DNA from: Cognatishimia sp. SS12 | GTDB taxonomy: Bacteria; Pseudomonadota; Alphaproteobacteria; Rhodobacterales; Rhodobacteraceae | Direction: 5' to 3' | Assembly (NCBI RefSeq): GCF_028369055.1 | Contig: NZ_JAQNCZ010000003.1 | Coordinates: 62,001-126,000, forward strand | DNA length: 64,000 bases | Shown: positions 1-7,874 of the stretch, in pieces | How positions within the stretch are numbered: position 1 is the first letter of the stretch | How the letters are laid out: every line of letters begins with the position of its first letter | The notes under the pieces: generated by a model | Told to the model about the DNA's origin: nothing | The model's database searches: none | What the model saw: only the letters and a program-made list of their open reading frames with translations | Position numbers and translations under genes: made by a program

Positions 1-683
1 TTTTCGTCCACCAGCTGCAAGACGCCTGCGCCGCTTTCGCCCTGGCCAAGCCCCAGCACCATCGCCTGCACCACCAGGCCAAGCCCGGCATCTGCGGGCG
101 CGCCTTTGGCCATGCGCAAGAGCCGCGCGGTGGTGCCTTCCCAAGCGCGCGCCATCGAGCGCAACACCCCTGTCAGCTGAACCTTGGGATCCTCGGGAAA
201 TGGTGCATCGGCTTCAAGCGCATAGGCTTCAAGCGCCGCCGAGAGCGCATTGGGCCCGGAAAGATCAATCTCGTCGAAAATATCCGGATCAAGCCGCGCC
301 ACCTGTGTGGCATAAGCCTGAATGAACCGCAGATAGAGGCCATCGGCTGCGGCCGTGCCGATTTCACCACTCAACGCGGCGTGGCGCGCGGCGTTCATGC
401 CGATATTGAGCACCGCCCCCGGACCACCCCAATCCGGGTCCTCGGAGCTGGGGCGCACACAAAGGAGCTGCCCGGCCTCAAATGGGGCCATCAACGCCTC
501 AACGTCCAGCGCCTCGCCGCTCGCGATCCGGTGCACGGCCTGAAAGGACAGCGCCACGGTGGTCGGCACCGGCAGATTGAGGCGCACCAGCCGTTGCAAG
601 CATTTTGCCCGCCCGCCATGGCTGGCCGGGGACATCGGGGCATCCGCTGTAATCAGCGTGAATGGATCATGGCATTGCTGCAC
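1..683 (-). CDS. PPDK-like PEP/pyruvate-binding protein (N-terminal part)
   Basis: The frame runs off the left window edge, so only the N-terminal 227 codons are visible. I chose GTG at 683 because an AAGGA ribosome site lies 8 nt upstream and no ATG fits. The residues resemble the ATP-grasp N-terminus of pyruvate phosphate dikinase: a VRPSS segment followed by GAVLNIGMN stands where PPDK has VRSGA followed by DTVLNLGLND, and VVQAMVLG corresponds to VQAMVFG. The usual SMPGMMDT stretch is not conserved, so this is a divergent family member and PPDK activity is inferred, not shown. It lies downstream of glyS on the same strand, separated by 157 nt that contain a terminator-like hairpin. Confidence 0.75.
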   Translation of the reverse strand, partial: MQQCHDPFTLITADAPMSPASHGGRAKCLQRLVRLNLPVPTTVALSFQAVHRIASGEALDVEALMAPFEAGQLLCVRPSSEDPDWGGPGAVLNIGMNAARHAALSGEIGTAAADGLYLRFIQAYATQVARLDPDIFDEIDLSGPNALSAALEAYALEADAPFPEDPKVQLTGVLRSMARAWEGTTARLLRMAKGAPADAGLGLVVQAMVLGLGQGESGAGVLQLVDE

Positions 684-776
684 TGCGGCATTCCTTCTCT
701 AGTTGGCAGCATAGCCGCCGCGCATTGTCTGGCAAGGAAAAGCTGCGGCACGGGACGCAGGGTCGCAAAAGAACAG

Positions 777-803
777 CGCGCCGAATTCAGGGAATTCGGC
801 GCG
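777..803 (-). terminator. Rho-independent terminator after glyS
   Basis: A perfect 12-bp stem (CGCGCCGAATTC and its complement) closes on a 3-nt loop. On the minus strand it is followed by a T-rich stretch (TGTTCTTTT). It starts 38 nt after the glyS stop codon and separates glyS from the PPDK-like gene. Confidence 0.65.
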
Positions 804-840
804 GCCTTCGGCGAGAGTATTTGGGAAAAGATGAAGCGGC

Positions 841-2892
841 TTAGCCTTCGACTTTGGTCAGATCGGCAACGCTCAGGCAAAGGCCACGAATACGGCTGAG
901 CATATTCAGGCGGTTGCGGCGCACCACCTCGTTGTCGCTGTTGACTTGCACGGCCTCAAAGAAGGCGTCAATTGGCGCGCGCAGCTTGGCCAGCCCTGCC
1001 ATGGCGGCGGCGAAATCTTCGCCTTTGATGGCTTCGGCAATCGGCGCTTCCAATGTGTCGAGCGCGTCAAAGAGGGCTTTTTCGCTGTCATCTTCAACGA
1101 ATTTCAGATCCGCGCCGAAGGAATATTCAACGCCGTCCTTTTCCTCAGCTTGGGTGAGGATGTTGTTGGCACGCTTGAACCCCTGCAGCAGGTTTTCCCC
1201 ATCTTCGGTGGAGAGGAAGGCCTGCAGCGCTTTGGCGCGGTTGACCAGAAGCGCGATGTCGTCGTTGCCCTCCATCGCGATGCACGCATCGATGATGTCA
1301 TGGCGCACGCCCTGATCGCGCAGGAAGACTTTCAGGCGGTCGTGGAAGAAGGCGAGAAGGTCGGCCTTGTCAGCATCTTCACGCAGTGGCAGGGCCAGCA
1401 ACGGTGCCGAAATGCCATTTTGCAGAATAAGCCGAATAACACCCAGCGCAGCCCGGCGCAGCGCAAAGGGGTCTTTTGACCCCGTTGGCTTTTCATCAAT
1501 CGCCCAGAAGCCTGTCAGCAGGTCCAGCTTATCGGCCAGCGCAACGGCCACAGACACAGGCGCTGTTGGCACATCATCGGATGGTCCCAGCGGCGAGTAA
1601 TGCTCTAGCGCGGCCGCGGCAACCTCTGCCGGGTGGCCGGCGAATTCGGCATAGTAGCGGCCCATCAGGCCCTGCAGCTCTGGGAATTCATAGACCATTT
1701 CAGAGGAAAGATCCGCCTTGGCCCAGCGCGCGGACTGTTCGGCCAGATCGGCATCTGCGCCCACTATCGGGGCAATCTCGCGCGCCAGCGCAGCAATGCG
1801 GTCAATGCGTTCGGCCTGACTGCCTAGTTTGTTGTGAAAGGTCACATTGCCAAGTTTTTCGAGCCATTCAGACGCGCCCGCCTTGGCGGTGCGCACATCG
1901 TTTTCCCAAAAGAATTTCGCATCCGACAGCCGCGCAAACAGCACCTTTTGGTTGCCCGCCAGAATGGTCGCGCCAGTGTCGCGGGTTTCGCGGTTGGCCA
2001 CGGTGATGAATTTTTCAATGCGCCCGGTCTTTGGGTTTTTCACCGAGAAGAATTTCTGATGCTCTTTCATCGAGGTTTGCAGAACCTCTGGCGGCAGGCT
2101 CAGGAAATCTTCGGCGATATCGCCCATCAGCGTCACAGGCCATTCCACCAGTCCGGCCACCTCAGCCAGCAGGCCTTTGTCATCCACCAGCTCCAGCCCC
2201 TGCGCGAACGCGAGGTTCTGGGCATCAGCGGCGATCATCTCGGCGCGCTCCTCAGCCGAGAGCACCACATGATTGCGCTTCAGCTTGGCGGCGTAATCTT
2301 CAAAGTTGCTGACCGCAAAGCGGCCTGTGCCCATGAAACGGTGGCCTTCGGTGGTATCCCCAGCGGTGATACCATCAATGGTCAAAGGCACAATCTCGGT
2401 GCCCGCCTCGTCGCTGGTGATGCAGAGGATCGAATGCAGCGGGCGCACCCAGCGCAGGCTGCCCGCGCCCCAGCGCATGGATTTGGGCCATGGGAAATTG
2501 CGAATGGTCGCTTCCAGCACCTCGGCCACAATGTCCGCCGCAGGGCGGCCGGGCTTCTCAATGCTGGCGAAATAGACGTTGCCCTTGGGAGTTTCGCGTT
2601 CTTCGAGCTGATCCATGGTCAGGCCAGCACCGCGCAAAAACCCTTCGATGGCTTTTTCAGGCGCGCCCACTTTGGGACCCTTGCGCTCTTCGCGCACGGT
2701 TGGGCTTTCGGCCAACATGCCTTCCAGCGCCAACGTCAGGCGGCGCGGCGTGGAGAAGGCCGAGGCATGCGCATAGGTCAGGCCCGCCTCAACCAAACCA
2801 TTGGTGACAGCTTTTTTCAGATCCTCTGCGGCACGGGTCTGCATGCGCGCGGGGATCTCTTCGGAGAACAGTTCAATCAGCAGATCAGGCAT
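841..2892 (-). CDS. glyS: Glycyl-tRNA synthetase beta subunit
   Basis: The beta subunit of the tetrameric bacterial glycyl-tRNA synthetase takes part in tRNA-Gly recognition, and the alpha subunit GlyQ carries the adenylation site. The protein is 683 residues, close to the usual 690. It opens with the family start MPDLLIELFSEEIPARM and contains the conserved region around WPKSMRWG and RWVRPLHSI. I place the start at this ATG rather than ten codons earlier, because a GGAAGG site lies 9 nt upstream and the extra residues do not match the family. It is the third gene of glyQ-DUF6446-glyS, beginning 2 nt after the stop of the middle gene. The synthetase subunits should therefore be made from one message. 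Confidence 0.97.
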   Translation of the reverse strand: MPDLLIELFSEEIPARMQTRAAEDLKKAVTNGLVEAGLTYAHASAFSTPRRLTLALEGMLAESPTVREERKGPKVGAPEKAIEGFLRGAGLTMDQLEERETPKGNVYFASIEKPGRPAADIVAEVLEATIRNFPWPKSMRWGAGSLRWVRPLHSILCITSDEAGTEIVPLTIDGITAGDTTEGHRFMGTGRFAVSNFEDYAAKLKRNHVVLSAEERAEMIAADAQNLAFAQGLELVDDKGLLAEVAGLVEWPVTLMGDIAEDFLSLPPEVLQTSMKEHQKFFSVKNPKTGRIEKFITVANRETRDTGATILAGNQKVLFARLSDAKFFWENDVRTAKAGASEWLEKLGNVTFHNKLGSQAERIDRIAALAREIAPIVGADADLAEQSARWAKADLSSEMVYEFPELQGLMGRYYAEFAGHPAEVAAAALEHYSPLGPSDDVPTAPVSVAVALADKLDLLTGFWAIDEKPTGSKDPFALRRAALGVIRLILQNGISAPLLALPLREDADKADLLAFFHDRLKVFLRDQGVRHDIIDACIAMEGNDDIALLVNRAKALQAFLSTEDGENLLQGFKRANNILTQAEEKDGVEYSFGADLKFVEDDSEKALFDALDTLEAPIAEAIKGEDFAAAMAGLAKLRAPIDAFFEAVQVNSDNEVVRRNRLNMLSRIRGLCLSVADLTKVEG

Positions 2893-2894
2893 GG

Positions 2895-3422
2895 TTATTG
2901 GCCTTCCGGTTTGGGCGGACAAAAGTCGGGGGCGGGATCACCGTCAAAAACGATCTCGCCGCAGGTGTTGATTTGATGCCAGGCAAAGCCCCGGCCGTCG
3001 GGCAGGATCGCAACAATGCGGTCAATGCCATAGGAAATGTTTTCGACCCCCAGAAAGGCCAGCGCGCGTCCGTCCTTTAGCGCAGCGGAAATCTCGCCGG
3101 CATCAAAGCAGTCAAACCAGCCCGGCGCATTCAGCGGCACGGCCCCATCATAAGGTTGATAGGTTTCGGTCAGAAGCGCCTGGCTCATTTCGGTGGTAAA
3201 ACAGGCGCGATAGCGGATCGGCGAGCTGTCAGCGTCAATGGCCTGAAAGTCAGAATAAAGGATGGGTTCGGCAGCATCGGTCGCCAGCAACGTCAGCTGC
3301 ACGTCATCCTCACCGCGCGCGGCGACAGGTTCATAGAAATGATAGACCTGGAAATACCAGACCGCGATCCCTGCTGCGAGTGCCGACACAACCACCAACC
3401 CTGCGAGAATTTTTCCGGTCAC
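2895..3422 (-). CDS. DUF6446-type membrane-anchored protein of unknown function
   Basis: This 175-residue protein has one N-terminal membrane segment (about residues 4-24, rich in V, L, A and G) followed by a probably periplasmic soluble domain. That domain has four cysteines, in CFTTEM, FDCFD, NTCGE and DFCPP. It matches my memory of a Rhodobacteraceae family called DUF6446; no function is known to me. I chose the GTG start at 3422 because it overlaps the glyQ stop by 4 nt (GTGA) and puts the hydrophobic segment at the N-terminus. The longer reading frame only adds residues that overlap glyQ. The position between the two glycyl-tRNA synthetase genes implies translational coupling, but I see nothing that links it to aminoacylation. 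Confidence 0.8.
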   Translation of the reverse strand: MTGKILAGLVVVSALAAGIAVWYFQVYHFYEPVAARGEDDVQLTLLATDAAEPILYSDFQAIDADSSPIRYRACFTTEMSQALLTETYQPYDGAVPLNAPGWFDCFDAGEISAALKDGRALAFLGVENISYGIDRIVAILPDGRGFAWHQINTCGEIVFDGDPAPDFCPPKPEGQ

Positions 3423-4351
3423 GCTGCGGCCCCACCAGCAGCCTCGGTCTGCACAAAGGCATCCGCGCATTTCTTGGCAAGGCTGCGCACGCGGCCAATA
3501 TAGGCCTGACGTTCGGTGACAGAGATCACGCCGCGCGCATCGAGCAGGTTAAAGATATGGCTGGCCTTGATGCATTGGTCATAGGCCGGATGCACCATAA
3601 TGATGCGCTTGCCGGTTTTGGGGTCAATCTCTGCCTGCGCAAGGGTGTTTTCGCATTCTGCCTCGGCCTCTTCGAAATGCCGCAGAAGAACTTCGGTATT
3701 GGCAGTGTCAAAATTCCAACGCGCGTATTCTTCTTCGGTCTGTTTGAACACATCGCCATAGGTCAGCGGGATCAGCGCCTCTGGGTCATTATACGGCATG
3801 TCCATCACGTGATCGACGCCAAGGATATACATCGCCAGACGTTCCAGACCATAGGTCAACTCGCCAGAAACCGGGTGACAATCATGGCCGCCGACCTGCT
3901 GGAAATAGGTGAACTGGCTGACTTCCATGCCGTCGCACCAAACTTCCCAGCCTAGCCCCCAAGCGCCAAGCGTTGGGCTTTCCCAGTCGTCTTCGACAAA
4001 GCGGATATCATGCAGCTCCATCTCAATGCCAATTGCCGCAAGCGAGCCAAGGTAAAGCGCCTGCAGATTGGGCGGGCTGGGCTTGATCAGCACCTGATAC
4101 TGGTAATAGTGCTGCAGCCGGTTCGGGTTCTCGCCATAGCGGCCATCGGTTGGGCGCCGCGAGGGTTGCACATAAGCGGCCGCCCAGGGTTTGGAGCCGA
4201 GCGAACGCAGGGTTGTGGCCGGGTGGAACGTCCCTGCGCCCACTTCCATATCATACGGCTGCATCACCGCGCAGCCCTGTTTGGCCCAATAGGCCTGCAA
4301 ACGCAGGATGATTTCCTGGAAAGAACGCGGTTTGCTGTCGTGATGTGCCAT
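3419..4351 (-). CDS. glyQ: Glycyl-tRNA synthetase alpha subunit
   Basis: The catalytic alpha subunit forms glycyl-adenylate and charges tRNA-Gly together with GlyS in the cytoplasm. The protein is 310 residues, the normal length. It shows the family hallmarks [17 protein letters not shown] near the start, [36 protein letters not shown] and FTYFQQVGG. The C-terminus is Ala/Gly-rich (EAAGGAAA). It is the first gene of the glyQ-DUF6446-glyS operon and overlaps the next gene by 4 nt. It is divergent from the secreted protein at 4504, with about 150 nt of shared upstream DNA. Confidence 0.98.
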   Translation of the reverse strand: MAHHDSKPRSFQEIILRLQAYWAKQGCAVMQPYDMEVGAGTFHPATTLRSLGSKPWAAAYVQPSRRPTDGRYGENPNRLQHYYQYQVLIKPSPPNLQALYLGSLAAIGIEMELHDIRFVEDDWESPTLGAWGLGWEVWCDGMEVSQFTYFQQVGGHDCHPVSGELTYGLERLAMYILGVDHVMDMPYNDPEALIPLTYGDVFKQTEEEYARWNFDTANTEVLLRHFEEAEAECENTLAQAEIDPKTGKRIIMVHPAYDQCIKASHIFNLLDARGVISVTERQAYIGRVRSLAKKCADAFVQTEAAGGAAA

Positions 4352-4503
4352 GGCCCTGCCCTTTTCAAACGCGAGTAGTTCCTATGCGCAACAAGCAGGC
4401 GGGTCAATTGCGCCTGTATGGATTTTAAGGGTGCAAGACGGCGACAAATTGGTAAAAGAGCCTCTAAAGAGCAATTTATCGAGCTTAAGGGGCAAGTGCC
4501 ACA

Positions 4504-6264
4504 ATGCCGCGTCTGATTTTATCCATGGTTTCTGCGCTGATGATCACTGCGCAGGCTGCAATTGCGCAGCAAGAAGAAGTGGTCTGGGTGCAGATCGAGG
4601 CCCAGCCAAGCCTGACCCAAGCCAACGAAGAAATTCGCAAATATGCCAGTCGCTTGCAGGATGTGAACGGGTTTTCTCTGGGCGGCGGCTGGTATGGTAT
4701 TGCCCTGGGGCCATATACCCGCGAGGATGCCGAAACCGTGCTGCGCGCCTATCGCCGCGATCAACTGATCCCGCGCGATGCCTATATCACCTTCACCTCC
4801 TCCTTTCAGAGCCAGTTCTGGCCGGTCGGCGCGAATCTGTTGAATGTAGCGCTTGACCCTGTGCAAGAGGCGACCCCCGCCGCGGTGGAGGCAGAGGTTG
4901 CGGCCACGGTGCAGGTGACACCGGCGCCAGAGCTGCAATTGCCAGATGAAACCCCACGCGAAGCGCGCGCCAGCGAAGCACGCCTGAGCCGTGACGAGAA
5001 AAAAGAGCTTCAGGTCTGGTTGCAATGGTCCGGTCACTATAATGCCGCCATCGACGGGGCCTTTGGTCGCGGCACGCGCGCCTCCATGTCTGCTTGGCAG
5101 GCCGCCAACGGCTATGAAACCACGGGCGTGCTGACGACGTTGCAACGCGCGGCGCTGCGCGATCAGTATAACGCGGTGCTGGACGGGCTTGGCCTGCGGG
5201 CTGTGACCAACACCGAGGCCGGGATTGAAATCAAAATCCCGACCGAGATTGTCGCTCTGAAATCCACCCAATACCCGTTTGTGACCTATGCGCCCTCGGC
5301 CGATATTGATGCGCAGGTTGTCCTGATCAGCCAGGCGGGGGATCAGACCACGCTCTTTGGCCTTTATGACATCATGCAGACGCTGGAACTGGTGCCGCTA
5401 GAAGGCCCGCGCGAACGCAAAAACACCAGCTTTGTGCTGGTCGGCGAAGACGCCACCCGCATCAGCCACACCGAAGTCAGCTTGCAAGCTGGCGAGATCA
5501 AGGGCTTTACCCTTGTCTGGCCCGCCGGAGACGAAGAACGCCGCCGCCGTGTTCTGAGCGAAATGCGCGCCTCCTTCCAGCGCATCCCCGGTGTGCTTGA
5601 CCCGAGCGCAGGCGCAGAGGCCGAACAGGATATCGATCTGCTGTCAGGTCTGGAAATCCGCCGCCCCAAACTGTCGCGATCTGGCTTCTTCATTGACGCC
5701 GCTGGCACGGTTGTCACCACAGCCGAGGCTGTCGGGCGCTGTGAGCGGGTGACGATCGACGGCGATCACGAAGCCGATGTTCTGGGCGCGAACGAGCAAC
5801 TTGGCGTCGCGGTTCTAAAGCCACGCACCGCGCTGGCCCCGATGGCCGTGGCCACCTTCAGCGAAAGAGCCCCCCGCCTGCAATCCGAAGTGGCTGTCGC
5901 AGGCTATTCCTTTGAGGGCGTGCTGGGCGCGCCCAGCGTGACTTATGGCACGCTGGCAGACCTGAGTGGGTTGAATGGCGAAGAAAACCTGAGCCGCCTT
6001 GCCCTCACCCCCCTACCGGGCGATGCCGGTGGCCCTGTATTTGACGCCGGTGGCTCCGTCCTTGGCATGTTGCTGCCCAAAGCGGATGGCGGCACGCGGG
6101 TGTTGCCCGAAGATGTCAGCTTTGCCGCACGCGGCGACGCGATCCGCCAGCTCTTGGGCGCGGAAGGCATCAGCACCGCCGGCAGCACCATTGCCGCCTT
6201 TATGGACCCGGTGGACCTGACCGCCCACGCCAGCGACATCACGGTCTTGGTGAGCTGCTGGTAA
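4504..6264 (+). CDS. Exported SPOR/peptidoglycan-binding protein with a trypsin-like domain lacking the catalytic triad
   Basis: The 586-residue protein begins with a signal peptide (about 1-22, cleavage near AIAQQ). Residues about 25-110 look like a SPOR domain (WVQIEAQPSLTQA, then YGIALGPYTREDAETVL), and residues about 165-225 like a PG_binding_1 domain (LQWSGHYNAAIDGAFGRGTR). The C-terminal region (about 390-550) has the layout of a trypsin/HtrA-type protease, but the catalytic residues are changed. The serine motif reads GDAGGP with Ala508 for Ser, the histidine motif reads VTTAEAV with Glu408 for His, and the Asp segment reads EQLGVAVLK with no Asp. I infer a cell-envelope binding or scaffold protein rather than an active protease. 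It stands alone, divergent from glyQ. Confidence 0.75.
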   Translation: MPRLILSMVSALMITAQAAIAQQEEVVWVQIEAQPSLTQANEEIRKYASRLQDVNGFSLGGGWYGIALGPYTREDAETVLRAYRRDQLIPRDAYITFTSSFQSQFWPVGANLLNVALDPVQEATPAAVEAEVAATVQVTPAPELQLPDETPREARASEARLSRDEKKELQVWLQWSGHYNAAIDGAFGRGTRASMSAWQAANGYETTGVLTTLQRAALRDQYNAVLDGLGLRAVTNTEAGIEIKIPTEIVALKSTQYPFVTYAPSADIDAQVVLISQAGDQTTLFGLYDIMQTLELVPLEGPRERKNTSFVLVGEDATRISHTEVSLQAGEIKGFTLVWPAGDEERRRRVLSEMRASFQRIPGVLDPSAGAEAEQDIDLLSGLEIRRPKLSRSGFFIDAAGTVVTTAEAVGRCERVTIDGDHEADVLGANEQLGVAVLKPRTALAPMAVATFSERAPRLQSEVAVAGYSFEGVLGAPSVTYGTLADLSGLNGEENLSRLALTPLPGDAGGPVFDAGGSVLGMLLPKADGGTRVLPEDVSFAARGDAIRQLLGAEGISTAGSTIAAFMDPVDLTAHASDITVLVSCW

Positions 6265-6340
6265 GATCGGCCGCGTCTACCCAGTGTGCCGGTCGCAATC
6301 GAATGACATGCACCAAGCCCGCCAAGTCAGATTGGCGGGC

Positions 6341-6748
6341 TTATTCTGTCAGCGGATAGAGGTTTGCGTCAAAATACATGGCGAGATCTTCGACGCTCAG
6401 CTCTCCGGCGACGCGGCCACGCAGCTTTGCCTCAAGCTCATTTTCCGGCACATCCAGGAACGCGCCGTTCAACCCCAGAAACGTCAGCGCGGCAATAGCG
6501 CCAGCGCGTTTGTTGCCATCTAGCAGCGCATGGCGCGTCGCAATACCATCAAACATCAAAGCGGCGTAATAGGCAGCACCCGCATCGGCCTGGTAGTCCG
6601 CAGCAGTTTTTGCGCGGTCTAGGTCCGCCTCAAATGCGTTGCGATCATTGATGACCATCGTATGCTCCATGGTCTCCATGAACTCTGACAAAACGTCTAA
6701 AACAGCATCCGAATTGGGCCAAACATAGCTGTTGGCAGGATCATTCAA
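6341..6748 (-). CDS. doc: Doc-type toxin (Fic/Doc fold) of a type II toxin-antitoxin pair
   Basis: The 135-residue protein carries a Fic/Doc signature, HALLDGNKRAGAIA (about residues 73-86), like HPFxDGNKR in phage P1 Doc, followed by hydrophobic helices. Doc toxins phosphorylate elongation factor Tu and stop translation; that role is inferred from the family. The Phe of the motif is Leu here and the residue after Arg is Ala rather than Thr, so activity should not be assumed. The gene overlaps the AbrB-type antitoxin gene by 4 nt (ATGA), and its GAGG ribosome site lies inside that gene. Antitoxin first, toxin second and tight overlap fit a type II module. Confidence 0.85.
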   Translation of the reverse strand: MNDPANSYVWPNSDAVLDVLSEFMETMEHTMVINDRNAFEADLDRAKTAADYQADAGAAYYAALMFDGIATRHALLDGNKRAGAIAALTFLGLNGAFLDVPENELEAKLRGRVAGELSVEDLAMYFDANLYPLTE

Positions 6749-6990
6749 GGAGCCTCACCCTCTCGGCCAAGCTTGACCAAAGTCCGGCGATAGCGATCAA
6801 CCATCGTGGCGGCCATCGCGCGGGTCGCGACATATTCATCGTCCACAGCGCGCACCAGCAATGCGCCCTGCTCTGTCGAAATCATCAATTCTTGTCCTGC
6901 GCGCAGCTTTAGCTCTTCCATCGCCGCAGCCGAGACAGGAATAAAGTGACCGTTTCCGATCTTCTTGACCTTATTGATCGTCGTTGCCAT
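6745..6990 (-). CDS. AbrB/MazE-type antitoxin of the Doc toxin
   Basis: The 81-residue protein has an N-terminal SpoVT/AbrB-like DNA-binding domain: VKKIGNGHFIPVSAAAMEELKLRAGQELMIS follows the usual pattern of a strand, a Gly-Asn turn, a helix starting with Ala-Met, and a Leu-x-x-Gly-Gln strand. The C-terminal tail (about 50-81) is charged and helical, as expected for a toxin-neutralising segment. It precedes the Doc-like toxin gene with a 4-nt overlap. Antitoxins of this type usually repress their own operon together with the toxin; the paired repeats upstream (7068-7088) are a plausible operator. The classical partner of Doc is Phd, but AbrB-fold partners are also known. Confidence 0.85.
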   Translation of the reverse strand: MATTINKVKKIGNGHFIPVSAAAMEELKLRAGQELMISTEQGALLVRAVDDEYVATRAMAATMVDRYRRTLVKLGREGEAP

Positions 6991-7067
6991 GCACTTTCCT
7001 GACCATGAGACCAGATCCCTGCACGAACCCCGGTTGGTTTCACCCAGATCGTGTAGGAAATATGAAT

Positions 7068-7109
7068 GTTTATACAGAACGTATATACTCTCAGCGGTGC
7101 TCAGATCAA
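7068..7109 (-). promoter_or_regulatory. Probable promoter and operator of the antitoxin-toxin operon
   Basis: On the minus strand, a TTGATC -35 (7104-7109) is followed after 16 bp by a TATATA -10 (7082-7087). The -10 lies in a pair of related octamers, GTATATAC (7081-7088) and GTATAAAC (7068-7075, plus-strand GTTTATAC), whose start points are 13 bp apart. This arrangement fits autorepression by the antitoxin. It is inferred from sequence only. Confidence 0.4.
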
Positions 7110-7181
7110 GCTTTGCACAAGCGTATCTTTTCTATCGCCGAGATCAGCGTTGACTGCGCCATTCATTCTTTAGCGAAGCGA

Positions 7182-7874
7182 TCAAAGCCCCAGCGTATCC
7201 AGCAATGCGTCCAGTGTTTCGCGATCCTGCCCCTCAAGCGGGGCGCGACGGGCGCGGAACAGCGTGGCTTGCGAGCGCAAGATCATCCCGTCTGACAGGA
7301 TCTTAAGGTGATTGGCACGCAGGGTCTCCCCAGTCGAGGTGATATCCGCCACAGCCTCAGCTGTCATATTCTTGATCGTGCCTTCCGTGGCGCCCTGGCT
7401 GTCCACCAGCTGGTAATCGGCAACGCCGTTCTCGCGCAGAAATTCCCGGACAAGTCGGTGGTATTTCGTGGCAATCCGCAGGCGGAACCCGTGTTCAGCA
7501 CGGAAGGCCGCGGCGGCGGCGTCCAAATCATCCAGCACATCAACGTCAACCCAGCAGGCCGGTACGGCAATGATCAGATCGGCGCGGCCAAAGCCGAGTT
7601 CGGCCATGACTTCGACCTGCTGATCCCAAAGACCCAGCTTTTCGCGCACCAGATCGATGCCGGTCACACCCAGATGAATGCGCCCTGCGGCCAGCTCGCG
7701 CGGGATTTCCCCGGCGCTCAGCAGCACCAGTTCCACGTTATCGACCCCTTCGACCTTGCCCGCATATTCGCGGTCAGATCCGGTGCGCGCCAGCGCAATA
7801 CCGCGTGCACCAAACCAGTCAAAGGTCTTTTCCATCAGCCGCCCTTTGGAGGGGACACCCAGTTTGATCGTCAT
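7182..7874 (-). CDS. hisG: ATP phosphoribosyltransferase, short form
   Basis: HisG joins ATP and PRPP in the first step of histidine synthesis. At 230 residues this is the short form, which lacks the C-terminal regulatory domain and needs HisZ as partner. Visible motifs are LGVPSKGRLME at the N-terminus, GEIPRELAAGRIHLGVTGIDL, and the PRPP-binding loop VDSQGATEGTIKNM. The start overlaps the end of hisZ by 4 nt, so HisZ and HisG should be made in matched amounts. It is the last gene of hisS-hisZ-hisG. The rest of the his pathway is not in the window. Confidence 0.96.
   Translation of the reverse strand: MTIKLGVPSKGRLMEKTFDWFGARGIALARTGSDREYAGKVEGVDNVELVLLSAGEIPRELAAGRIHLGVTGIDLVREKLGLWDQQVEVMAELGFGRADLIIAVPACWVDVDVLDDLDAAAAAFRAEHGFRLRIATKYHRLVREFLRENGVADYQLVDSQGATEGTIKNMTAEAVADITSTGETLRANHLKILSDGMILRSQATLFRARRAPLEGQDRETLDALLDTLGL

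Noticed and set aside
6341-7180. Genomic island or prophage around the toxin-antitoxin pair
   Set aside because: No integrase, repeats or composition shift; flanks are ordinary core genes. Only the two-gene module is supported.
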